Shown here: piece after piece, positions 56,935 to 64,000 of the stretch
Numbering within the stretch: position 1 is the first letter of the stretch
Layout of the letters: the number at the start of each line of letters is the position of its first letter
From: Planctomycetota bacterium
Lineage (GTDB): Bacteria > Planctomycetota > UBA1135
DNA: 64,000 bases
Direction of reading: 5' to 3'
NCBI GenBank assembly: GCA_002705055.1
Contig: PAHY01000033.1
Coordinates: 1 to 64,000, forward strand
Made by a program: the position numbers and the translations under genes
Notes under the pieces: model-generated
The model's input: the letters and a program-made list of their open reading frames with translations, nothing else
Database searches by the model: none
Told to the model about the DNA's origin: nothing

Positions 56935-59373
56935 GAAGGGCGCCTTCTGGCGGTAGCGCTGATTGCGTTCGGCCAGCTGCTGCACGAAGGCCGGCGGCGC
57001 GTTGAGCTCGCGTGCGCGCTGCAGCGCCATGCCGGACAGATCGATCGCCTCGCGGAAGCGGCCGACGCCGGCCATCAGCGCAGCCTTCAGATCGATCACC
57101 ACCAGCTCGAAGCGGGCAAAGCGATCCGGCGTGATGCCGCCGGCCTGCAGGCGGCTGCGGAACTGCTGCTCAAACCACTCGAAATCGGCGAGCGCCTGCT
57201 GCGGCTTGCGCGCGCGGGCGTCGCGGTGCGCGCCCAGGGTCCAGAGCCGGAACAGCTCGGTTTCGAACCAGCGGTCGGTGGGCGCCCACGAATAGAGGTC
57301 GAGGTAGCGCATCGTGCCCTCGCCTCCCCAGCGTTCATGGGGGCGTTGCCAGATCGCCAGCGCCTCGGCGGCGCGCCCTTTGGCGAGCAGCTGCTTGCCG
57401 TGCTCAAAGATCCCCGTGGACCACTTGGAAGTGACGCCGCGGCCCGTCTGGCTGAGCAGCTTCTCCTGGGTGAACTCGGCCAAGTAGCCTTCATTGAGCA
57501 TGCCGACCAGCGCCGTGTCATAGGACTCGTAAGCACCGGCGTAGTCACCCTTGGTGTACAGCACGTCACCGAGCACAGCTTGCATCCGACTGATGCTGCC
57601 CCATTCGTTAATGGCTTCGCGAATGCCCGCTTCCGCTTCGATCAAATCCTGCGGGTTGGGGTTGCGCGCGTTGCGGTAGCGACCCAGCTTGGCGTAGGCG
57701 ATCGAAGTGAGCAGGTTGGGGTCGCGCTCAAAACTGAGCGCCTTCTGGAACAGCGCCAGCGCCTCTTCCTCGAGCTTCTCCGCCGCGGGGATGTTGCCAG
57801 CCGTGCGCAGCTCGCGCGCTTCCGAGTTCTTCTCGGCCCCGAGGTTCTGGTACGCGATCCAGCACTCGGGGTTCGAGGCCAACGTGCGTTGCCAGAGCAC
57901 GCTCGCGTTCTCGAAGGCGAAGCCGTGGACATTCGACAGCGCGATGCCGCCGACCAGCAGACCGCCCATCGCCGCGCGCGCCGCCCCGGCCGGCAGCTTG
58001 ACGCGCGCCAGGAGGGCGCCGAGCAGCGCGAACATCGCGAAGTTCGCGTGGTACTGGAAGTGGTCGGCCACCCAAGAAAAGCGCATCGGGTAGACGTTGG
58101 TGAAGCCCATCACCGGGAACAGCGCGCCGCCGAAGATCAGCACCGCGACCAGCGGCCCGCGCCCCCACTTTTTGGACTTGATCAGCAGCGTGACCGGCAG
58201 AGCGACCGCGCTGATCAGCAGCAGCCACTGCCACCACGAGCCGACTTCCGGATCCCATTTGGGATAGAAGAACATCTGCTCGATCGGCAGCACCAGATGC
58301 TTCAGGTACACCCACACCACCGTGCCCGCGAGCATGATGCGATCCGCCAGCCCGTCGAACTCGGGGAAGAACTTGTCATCGGCGCCAACCTGGTACTTCT
58401 CGAGCCAGGCCGTGTGCAAACCGGCAAGCGCGCCGGGGATCAGCAGCAGGAACAGCGCCAGCAGGACGCCCGGCCGCATCAGCAGGCCCGGACGCTTCCA
58501 CCACAGAATGAGGATCAGCGCCGGCGGGACGAAGGCGATGACCGTCTTCGACAGCAGGCCGAGGACCCAGAAAGCCAGAACACCGGCCAGCGCCCCCCAG
58601 CGCAGCGAAGTCGGCGGATGGGCGGGCTGCTCCTCGCGCGGGCGTTTGCGATCGAACCAGGCGATTCCGCCGGCGAAGGCGGCGGCGCCCAGGCAGACGA
58701 ACGGAATGCCTGCCATCCACTCGACCTGGCCGGTCAGCGGGAAGAAGGCGACGGCTGCGAGCACCAGGCCGCCGATCAGGCCACCCCAGGCCCCCATCGA
58801 GAAGGGCGGCGGCGTCTCCACCAGGTCGCCTTCGGCGCGGGGCTCGCGCGCGTCCAGGCGCACAAAGCGCAGAAAGCCCCAGACCGCGCACAGTGCGAAG
58901 AGTCCCGAGAGCATGTTCTTGCGCTCGGTGACCCAGGCCACGGATTCGACGTTGACCGGGTGCACGCAGAACAGCAGCACCGCCAGCATGCGGCCCGGGA
59001 CGGCCAACTGCGCCAGCACGCGCCAGAACATCAGCGCGGTCAGCGCGAAGATCAGCACGTTGTTGAAGTGGAACAGCCCGGCCGGCAGAGAATCCGTCCC
59101 GTCCGCCTCCATGCCGAGGGCGCGCAGCTCCAACCAGAAGCTGGTGTGCACGACCGGGTAGTACTGCGGGGTGTTGGCCGCATCGCGCCAGATCGCCGCT
59201 AGGCCCCCTTCGTGCGCGAGCAGCGGGTTGCGCCAGACGTAGTCCGGGTCATCCCAGATCCACTGCGCTTCGAACAGCACGAACAGATAGCTGAGGAAGC
59301 ACAAACCGACGATCAGCAGGACCGAGGAGAGGGTCCACTTGTCGCTGTCGGCAGTGAGCGGGGTGCGGAACAT
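56890..59373 (-). CDS. TMTC-like GT-C membrane glycosyltransferase with TPR tail (copy 1)
   Basis: The 827-aa protein has an N-terminal membrane part of 10-12 helices (to about residue 470) and a soluble helical tail with TPR-like repeats. The first periplasmic loop has WDDPDYVWRN with D41-D42, the acidic pair typical of GT-C enzymes. HPVNVESVAWVTERKNMLSG (138-157) and LFHFNNVL are the hallmark of the DUF1736/TMTC group, whose animal members O-mannosylate cadherins. Bacterial members probably use a polyprenyl-phosphate sugar to glycosylate exported proteins. It starts 8 bp after its paralogue. Its 3' end overlaps recD2 by 45 bases. Confidence 0.85.
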   Translation of the reverse strand: MFRTPLTADSDKWTLSSVLLIVGLCFLSYLFVLFEAQWIWDDPDYVWRNPLLAHEGGLAAIWRDAANTPQYYPVVHTSFWLELRALGMEADGTDSLPAGLFHFNNVLIFALTALMFWRVLAQLAVPGRMLAVLLFCVHPVNVESVAWVTERKNMLSGLFALCAVWGFLRFVRLDAREPRAEGDLVETPPPFSMGAWGGLIGGLVLAAVAFFPLTGQVEWMAGIPFVCLGAAAFAGGIAWFDRKRPREEQPAHPPTSLRWGALAGVLAFWVLGLLSKTVIAFVPPALILILWWKRPGLLMRPGVLLALFLLLIPGALAGLHTAWLEKYQVGADDKFFPEFDGLADRIMLAGTVVWVYLKHLVLPIEQMFFYPKWDPEVGSWWQWLLLISAVALPVTLLIKSKKWGRGPLVAVLIFGGALFPVMGFTNVYPMRFSWVADHFQYHANFAMFALLGALLARVKLPAGAARAAMGGLLVGGIALSNVHGFAFENASVLWQRTLASNPECWIAYQNLGAEKNSEARELRTAGNIPAAEKLEEEALALFQKALSFERDPNLLTSIAYAKLGRYRNARNPNPQDLIEAEAGIREAINEWGSISRMQAVLGDVLYTKGDYAGAYESYDTALVGMLNEGYLAEFTQEKLLSQTGRGVTSKWSTGIFEHGKQLLAKGRAAEALAIWQRPHERWGGEGTMRYLDLYSWAPTDRWFETELFRLWTLGAHRDARARKPQQALADFEWFEQQFRSRLQAGGITPDRFARFELVVIDLKAALMAGVGRFREAIDLSGMALQRARELNAPPAFVQQLAERNQRYRQKAPFLFDQRVPIEWLITE

Positions 59374-59381
59374 GGTGCGGC

Positions 59382-61652
59382 TTAGCTTCCGAAGACGGGC
59401 ACGCGGTAGCGGAATCGGTAGGCGATCTTGTCGCGATAGGCCTGATTGCGACGGCTCAGCTGCTCGATGTACTCGGCCGGCGCCTTCGCCTCGCGGGCAA
59501 GTCGGATGGCCTCCGAAGAAGTATCGATCGCTTCACGGAAGCGACCGAGCGACGCGAAGATCGCCGCCTGCAGATCGACCACCTGGATCTGCTGCAGACG
59601 CTGCACCTCGAGCGGGACCCCGCCGGCCGCCAGACGCCCCGCGGCCTGCTGGCGCAGGTGCTGCACGCCATCAAAAGCCTGCTGCGGATCCCGCAGCGCC
59701 GGATCGTGGAATGCGGCGAGCATCCACAGCCGATGCAGCTCGACGTCGAACCAGCGGCTGGGTGCGCCCCAGTGATAGAGCTCGGCCATCGGCGTGAAGT
59801 TGGGCGGGCCGTAAGGCTGGCGCGGCTCGGACCACAGCGCGAGCGCCTCGGCGCCCTTGCCCTCGGCCAGCAGCTCGCGGCCGTACGCGAACAGCGCCAC
59901 CGACCAGTTGAAGGCGATGCTCGCCCCGGTCGGGCTGAGCAGCTTCTTCTCCAGGAACTCGGCCTGGAACTTCTCTTCCTTCAGCAGCGTGAGCGCCCGA
60001 CTGAAGGAGGCATAGGCCGCCGCGTAGTCGCCGCGCGCCAGCTTCACGTCACCCATCAGCTTGTGCAGCGAGCCCCGGTCCTCCCAATCGGCGAGCGCCT
60101 CCACGAGCAGCTCTTCCGCGCGGTCGAGGTCGTTGGGGTTGCGATAGCGGGTAAACCAACCAAGGTGGTTGTTGGCGGTCGACTGCAGCAGGTGCGGATC
60201 GCGGTCGAGCTTGAGCGCCTCGTAGAACAGGTTCATCGCCTCCTGTTCCAGGGCGCGCGCGCCCGCTTCATCGCCCGACTCGCGCGCGGCGATCGCGCGC
60301 TTGTTCACTTCCACGCCCAGGTTCTCGTAGGCGATCCAGCAGGCCGGGTTGGAAGCGATCGTGGTGCGCCACAGAACTTCGGCGCTCTCAAAAGCCTTGC
60401 CGTGCAGATTGGAGAGGCCCACGAAGACGGCGAGAACCGCACCGAGCGCGATCTGCCCCGGCTTGCGCGGGATCGGCAGCTTGACCAGCACGGCGCCGAG
60501 GAGCGCGAACATCGCGAAGTTGGCGTGGTACTGGAAGTGGTCGGCTACCCAGGAGAAGCGCATCGGGTAGACGTTGGTGAAGCCCATCACCGGGAACAGT
60601 GCGCCACCGAAGATCAGCACCGCGACCAGCGGCCCGCGCCCCCACTGCTTCGACTTCCAGAGCAGGGTGAGCGGCAGCGCGATCGCGCCCAGCAGCAGCA
60701 GCCACTGCCACCACGAGCTCATCTCCGGATCCCACTTGGGATAGAAGAACATCTGCTCGATCGGCAGCAGGACATGCTTCAGGTACACCCAGACCACCGT
60801 GCCCGCGAGCATCAGCCGGTCGCCGAAGTGGTCGTATTCGGGGAAGAAGACGTCGCCCGCGCCGACCTGATGCTTCTCGAGCCAGGCCGTGTGCAGGCCG
60901 GCCGCGACGCCCGGGATGAGCAGCAGCAGCAGCGCGACCAAAACCTCGGAGCGGAACAGATCCTTGGGACGCTTCCACCAGACGACCAGGAACAGCGCCG
61001 GCGGCACGAAGGCGATGACCGACTTGGACAGCAGGCCCAGCCCCCAGAAGGCGAAGCCCCAGCCCATGGCGCGCCAGTTCAGCGCCTCGGCGGTGGGCTT
61101 GTCTTTGGGTTTGCCGTCGTCGTCCTCGCCCCCGATGTGCAGGAAGCGCAGGAAGGCCAGCACTGTGAGCAGCGCAAACATGCCGGACAGCATGTTCTTG
61201 CGTTCGGTGACCCAGGCCACCGACTCGACGTTGACCGGATGGACGGCAAAGAGCAGCACCGCCACCAGGGCCCCCGGGATGCGGAGCCTGATTAGCACCT
61301 TCCAGAACAGCAGCGCGGTGATCGCGAAGATCAGCACGTTGTTGAAGTGGAAGAGGGTGGCGTCGAGGTCAACGCTGTAATCGACCTCCGGGTCGACCAG
61401 CTGGTACTCCAGCCAGAAGCTGGAGTGCACGACCGGGTAGTACTGCGGGGTGGCCGAGGTATCGAGCCAGATCTTGCCGAGGCCGCCCTCCTCGATCAGT
61501 ACCGGGTTGCGCCAGACGTAATCGGGATCGTCCCAGATCCACTGCGCGAACAGCACGACCCAGAGATAACTGAGGAAGCTCAGCCCAACGACGAGCCCCG
61601 CGTAGGAGTTCTTCCAGCGCGGCGTATCGGCGAGGCTCGGCGTGTCGTTCAT
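59382..61652 (-). CDS. TMTC-like GT-C membrane glycosyltransferase with TPR tail (copy 2)
   Basis: This 756-aa paralogue of the gene downstream has the same WDDPDYVWRN loop with D41-D42, FHFNNVL, HPVNVESVAWVTERKNMLSG and the long conserved segment around YVYLKHVLLPIEQMFFYPKWDPE. It lacks the roughly 50-residue insertion that copy 1 has in the middle loop region after RLDAREP. The TPR-like tail (from about residue 430) is more diverged than the membrane part, so the two copies may glycosylate different partners. It follows the DUF4863 cupin gene by 3 bp, which suggests coupled expression. Confidence 0.85.
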   Translation of the reverse strand: MNDTPSLADTPRWKNSYAGLVVGLSFLSYLWVVLFAQWIWDDPDYVWRNPVLIEEGGLGKIWLDTSATPQYYPVVHSSFWLEYQLVDPEVDYSVDLDATLFHFNNVLIFAITALLFWKVLIRLRIPGALVAVLLFAVHPVNVESVAWVTERKNMLSGMFALLTVLAFLRFLHIGGEDDDGKPKDKPTAEALNWRAMGWGFAFWGLGLLSKSVIAFVPPALFLVVWWKRPKDLFRSEVLVALLLLLIPGVAAGLHTAWLEKHQVGAGDVFFPEYDHFGDRLMLAGTVVWVYLKHVLLPIEQMFFYPKWDPEMSSWWQWLLLLGAIALPLTLLWKSKQWGRGPLVAVLIFGGALFPVMGFTNVYPMRFSWVADHFQYHANFAMFALLGAVLVKLPIPRKPGQIALGAVLAVFVGLSNLHGKAFESAEVLWRTTIASNPACWIAYENLGVEVNKRAIAARESGDEAGARALEQEAMNLFYEALKLDRDPHLLQSTANNHLGWFTRYRNPNDLDRAEELLVEALADWEDRGSLHKLMGDVKLARGDYAAAYASFSRALTLLKEEKFQAEFLEKKLLSPTGASIAFNWSVALFAYGRELLAEGKGAEALALWSEPRQPYGPPNFTPMAELYHWGAPSRWFDVELHRLWMLAAFHDPALRDPQQAFDGVQHLRQQAAGRLAAGGVPLEVQRLQQIQVVDLQAAIFASLGRFREAIDTSSEAIRLAREAKAPAEYIEQLSRRNQAYRDKIAYRFRYRVPVFGS

Positions 61653-61655
61653 CGC

Positions 61656-62111
61656 TCAGCTCTTCAGGAACTCAATCTCGCCGCCCGGCAGCAGGTAGAG
61701 AATCAGCATCTTGCCGCCCCGCACGCTGGGGACGTGCACCGAGTCGGGCGCGTAGACCGTCCAGCCGGGTGCGTTGCCATCGAAGGCGGGCTCGCCGTCT
61801 TCGGCGAAGCAGAGGTCGATCTCGCCCTGCGGGTGGCGGTGGCGCGGGCCGGGGGCGCTCATCAGCACCGCATCGGCGCTGAAGCCGTGGGTGTCCTCGC
61901 TGGGCTTGAGCACCCGCGAAAAGCGCACCGGATCCTCGCCCATGTGGCACATCGAACCGTCGGCCACGCCGGCGCGCATGGCGGCGGCGATGCCTTGGAC
62001 GTACTCCCCGCCGAAGGGGAACTCGGCCTCGAGCGCAGCCTGGGCCGCGGCTGGATCGGACAGGTCCAGATTCTGGCAGAAGTCGAGGAGCGGCTTCAGA
62101 CGATCCTGCAT
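61656..62111 (-). CDS. DUF4863 (4-hydroxylaminobenzoate lyase-like) cupin-type protein
   Basis: The 151-aa soluble protein matches the DUF4863 group, which includes the p-hydroxylaminobenzoate lyase PnbB. Segments are FPFGGEYVQGIAAAMRAGVADG, MCHMGEDPVRFSRVLKP, GPRHRHPQGEIDLCFAED with a cupin-like His/Glu set, and WTVYAPDSVHVPSVRGGKMLILYLLPGGEIEFL. Whether it handles nitroaromatic-derived compounds here is unknown; the neighbours give no support for that. It lies 72 bp after the aminopeptidase gene and 3 bp before the TMTC-like gene. Confidence 0.8.
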   Translation of the reverse strand: MQDRLKPLLDFCQNLDLSDPAAAQAALEAEFPFGGEYVQGIAAAMRAGVADGSMCHMGEDPVRFSRVLKPSEDTHGFSADAVLMSAPGPRHRHPQGEIDLCFAEDGEPAFDGNAPGWTVYAPDSVHVPSVRGGKMLILYLLPGGEIEFLKS

Positions 62112-62183
62112 CCGGGAAGGATACCCCCTCCCGGATTGCCTCGTCGCGGAACCCCTGCCATCGGCAGGGCTTCGGAGCGCGCG

Positions 62184-63602
62184 CTACTCGGCGCCGTCCC
62201 AGGCCTGCGCGCGCAGCGCCTCGATTTCCTCGAGCTTGCGCGGGATCGACGAGGACAGAAGCTCGTATCCGTCCTCGGTGATCAGCACGACGTCCTCGAT
62301 GCGCACCCCGATGCCCTCGTCGGGCAGGTAGATCCCCGGCTCGACCGTGAAGACCATGCCCGGCTCCAGGCGCTTGCGGTAGGCGCCGACGTCGTGGGTC
62401 GCCATGCCCAGCCAGTGCGAAACCCCGTGCCACATCGGGCCGAAGCCACGATCGCGGATGACGCGCTGCGCCGCCGCGCCCACCTGGCCCAGCGTCGCGC
62501 CTGGCTTGCAGAGCTCGAAGGCTGCCTCCTGTGCGTCGTAGACCGCCTGGTAGACCTCGGCCTGGCGCTTCGAGAACTTCTCGGCGACCGGCCAGGAGCG
62601 CGAGATGTCGGCGACGTACTGCCGGTACTCGGCGCCGTAGTCGATCATCACCACGTGATCCTCCTCGAGCAGCTGGTTGGCCTGCGGGTAGTGCAGGATG
62701 CAGGCCTGCGGGCCGCTGCCGACGATCGCGAGATAGGCCGGGCCCATCGCGCCGAGCTCGAGCATTTTGCCGGTCATGCGCGCGCCGACCTGCCACTCGT
62801 ACTCGCCCGGGCGCGCGGTCTTCATCGCGTGCACGTGCGCGGCCCCGGAAATCTCGCAGGCGCGGCGCATCGCCTCGACCTCTTCCGGCGTCTTGACCAG
62901 GCGCAGGTTGTCGAGCATCAGCGTCAGGTCCTGGACCTCGACTTCGTAGGTCTCGGCCAGCTTGCGGCCGAACTGATCGCCGCGGTTCGTCCGGCCGTCA
63001 AAGCGATCGTTCAGCACATCGGCCTTGGCCGACAGCAGGTTGTCGCGCGACATCATCCAGTTCTCGGCCGGCTGCCGCTGCACGTAGAAGGTCTTGTGCT
63101 TCGCCGCCAGCTTCTCAAGCAGCGCTTCGAGGTTGCCTGACTTCCCCGGGACGCCGTTCTTCGACAGCTTGGTGACCTTCTCGATGGTCGTGTACTGCCG
63201 CCCCTCTTCCGGGCTGATCAGATCGCCCAGCCAGCGCTCCTCCTGCGGATTGACCAGCGGCAGCAGCAGGTACTCTTCGCCGGTGCTCGGGACGCAGACG
63301 TAGACCGCGTTCGGGGTGGTGATCCCAGTGAAGTACCAGAAGTTGTTGTCCTGGCGGAACTCGCGGTAGTCGTTCTGGGCGCCGGCGCCGCGCAGGACGA
63401 TCACGCCGTCCTTGTCCTGAGCCTGCGCCAGGAAGGTCTCCATCAGCGCCTTGCGGCGAGCTTCATGCCATTCCTTGTTGAACAGGCCCTGGCCGCGGCC
63501 GTCCTCGGGCCATTGCTGGGCGGTCGCGTTCGGAGCGGTGGCGAGGAAGGCGGTCGAGGCGAGTGCCGACAGCAGCAGAGCAGACAGGCGAGGGGAAGCC
63601 AT
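62184..63602 (-). CDS. Xaa-Pro aminopeptidase (M24B), secreted
   Basis: The 472-aa protein has a signal peptide (ALASTAFLATAPNATAQQ). The N-terminal domain (about 40-190: NFWYFTGITTPNAVYV) is typical of creatinase/prolidase relatives. The catalytic pita-bread domain has the metal ligands in DYGAEYRQYVADISRSW (two Asp), SHWLGMATHDVG (His), FTVEPGIYLPDEGIGVRIEDVV (two Glu). It removes an N-terminal residue preceding proline, outside the cytoplasm. PepP is usually cytoplasmic in bacteria, and secreted forms occur in Planctomycetota and Bacteroidota. It leads the leftward unit with DUF4863 and the TMTC-like genes. Confidence 0.93.
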   Translation of the reverse strand: MASPRLSALLLSALASTAFLATAPNATAQQWPEDGRGQGLFNKEWHEARRKALMETFLAQAQDKDGVIVLRGAGAQNDYREFRQDNNFWYFTGITTPNAVYVCVPSTGEEYLLLPLVNPQEERWLGDLISPEEGRQYTTIEKVTKLSKNGVPGKSGNLEALLEKLAAKHKTFYVQRQPAENWMMSRDNLLSAKADVLNDRFDGRTNRGDQFGRKLAETYEVEVQDLTLMLDNLRLVKTPEEVEAMRRACEISGAAHVHAMKTARPGEYEWQVGARMTGKMLELGAMGPAYLAIVGSGPQACILHYPQANQLLEEDHVVMIDYGAEYRQYVADISRSWPVAEKFSKRQAEVYQAVYDAQEAAFELCKPGATLGQVGAAAQRVIRDRGFGPMWHGVSHWLGMATHDVGAYRKRLEPGMVFTVEPGIYLPDEGIGVRIEDVVLITEDGYELLSSSIPRKLEEIEALRAQAWDGAE

Positions 63603-63620
63603 GGTCCAAGTCTACGCTGC

Positions 63621-63631
63621 CTGACCCCCTT
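63621..63631. repeat. Partial copy of the GAGTCTGACCCC repeat
   Basis: CTGACCCCCTT matches the inner part of the left arm at 8350-8361 (CTGACCCCCTTA) over 11 bases. The outer GAGT is replaced by TGCC. It lies in the short region between the divergent aminopeptidase and cysteine desulfurase genes. It could be a decayed copy or chance. Confidence 0.3.
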
Positions 63632-63672
63632 CGTTGGGCTCGCGCTGCGCGGCGCGCGGCCGCCACGGCAAA

Positions 63673-64000
63673 ATGGTGCGCCGCGCCATGCTCTACCTCG
63701 ACCACGCCGCGACCGCTCCCCCTCTGCCCGAAGCCCTCGAGGCCTTCGCCCGGGCAGCCCGGGATGCCTACGCCAACCCCGGCTCACTGCACGGCTTGGG
63801 GGCGCAGGCGGCGCGCGCGCTCGAAGAGGCGCGCGGTGAGCTGAAGCGGGCGATGGGCGCGCGCGGCTACCGCGTCGTCCTGACGGCGACCGGCACCGAG
63901 GCGAACGACCTGGGGATCCGCGGCCTGGCGCGCGCGGTGAAGTCGAAGGTGGAGCGCGCTTCGGGCAAGCCGGCCCGCGTGCTGGTCTCCTCGATCGAAC
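63673..64000 (+). CDS. Cysteine desulfurase (NifS/IscS family), N-terminal part; cut by the window edge
   Basis: The open frame from ATG 63673 (or ATG 63688, which gives the usual start MLYLDHAATAP) runs to the window end for about 109 codons. The sequence LYLDHAATAPPLPEALEAF, YANPGSLHGLGAQAARALEEAR and VLTATGTEANDLGIRGLA is the N-terminal part of a class V PLP aminotransferase of the cysteine desulfurase family. Here ATGTEAND replaces the familiar TSGATESNN. The PLP lysine and active-site Cys are beyond the edge, so activity on cysteine cannot be confirmed. It diverges from the Xaa-Pro aminopeptidase gene with 70 bp between starts. Confidence 0.85.
   Translation, partial: MVRRAMLYLDHAATAPPLPEALEAFARAARDAYANPGSLHGLGAQAARALEEARGELKRAMGARGYRVVLTATGTEANDLGIRGLARAVKSKVERASGKPARVLVSSIE

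Noticed and set aside
57226-59202. Forward open frame (658 codons) opposite the TMTC-like gene
   Set aside because: Very rich in Arg, Gln and His, with no domain; the opposite strand carries clear GT-C motifs.
1-64000. CRISPR array, tRNA, rRNA or prophage
   Set aside because: No spaced direct repeats, cloverleaf-type sequence, rRNA-like segment or phage structural genes were noticed by reading. Short RNA genes could still be missed without a covariance search such as tRNAscan or Infernal.

Overview
The window is GC-rich, densely packed chromosomal DNA with almost no gaps between genes. The best guess for its source is a Planctomycetota bacterium or close relative. The reasons are a DUF1501/DUF1800 pair, a DUF1080 lipoprotein, a Tat-exported sulfatase-fold enzyme, a DUF5916 barrel protein, TMTC-like membrane glycosyltransferases, secreted squalene-cyclase-type repeat proteins and several lipoproteins. 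This is an inference from gene families. No rRNA or tRNA was recognised that would settle it, and Acidobacteriota or another GC-rich phylum remains possible.

Layout, left to right. (1) 1-6115: an edge fragment of a transposase-like zinc-ribbon gene, a DoxX protein, a large BNR/Asp-box lipoprotein, and two tandem paralogous lipoproteins that pair a fibronectin-III-like region with one CxxCH motif. (2) 6112-11946: AlkA-like glycosylase and a GHMP kinase, a small repeat-flanked insert, a sulfatase-fold protein, IspG, and a divergent ADPRM-type phosphoesterase. (3) 11943-23633: the most striking region. A leftward operon encodes a CarH/LitR-type B12-binding MerR regulator, TudS-DUF1722, a GST and a membrane protein. 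It diverges from a rightward run of class II photolyase, DUF1295, two CFA-synthase-family methyltransferases, a desaturase, an FAD oxidoreductase, DUF1365 and DUF2878. This reads as a light-responsive DNA-repair and membrane-lipid remodelling module. (4) 23643-31435: radical SAM protein, a frameshifted membrane-anchored protein, an exported methyltransferase-propeller fusion, S10 peptidase, thioesterase, DUF1080, an alpha/beta hydrolase, an orphan and a ZIP transporter. (5) 31449-43197: seven leftward genes comprising mutY, DUF5916, an STT3/AglB-like oligosaccharyltransferase, a squalene-cyclase-like protein, a 3-hydroxyacyl-CoA dehydrogenase, DUF1800 and DUF1501. (6) 43220-56934: a methyltransferase, a membrane protein with a spermidine-synthase-like soluble part, addA/addB, an RluA-type pseudouridine synthase, rpsU and recD2. 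(7) 56890-64000: two tandem TMTC-like glycosyltransferases, a DUF4863 cupin, a secreted Xaa-Pro aminopeptidase and the start of a cysteine desulfurase.

Gene organisation is very compact. Many adjacent genes overlap by ATGA or GTGA. Four of the five convergent pairs with closely abutting ends share exactly a CTAG tetranucleotide as both stop codons; a sixth convergent pair overlaps by 45 bases instead. Several divergent pairs have only 16-24 bp between start codons, with -10-like hexamers 6-9 bp from each start and no Shine-Dalgarno sequence, which suggests leaderless transcripts. A short motif, GGGGTCAGACTC, occurs in an inverted pair around a roughly 160-bp insert and as a single copy near the left edge, with a partial match near the right edge. 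It looks like a REP-type mobile repeat.
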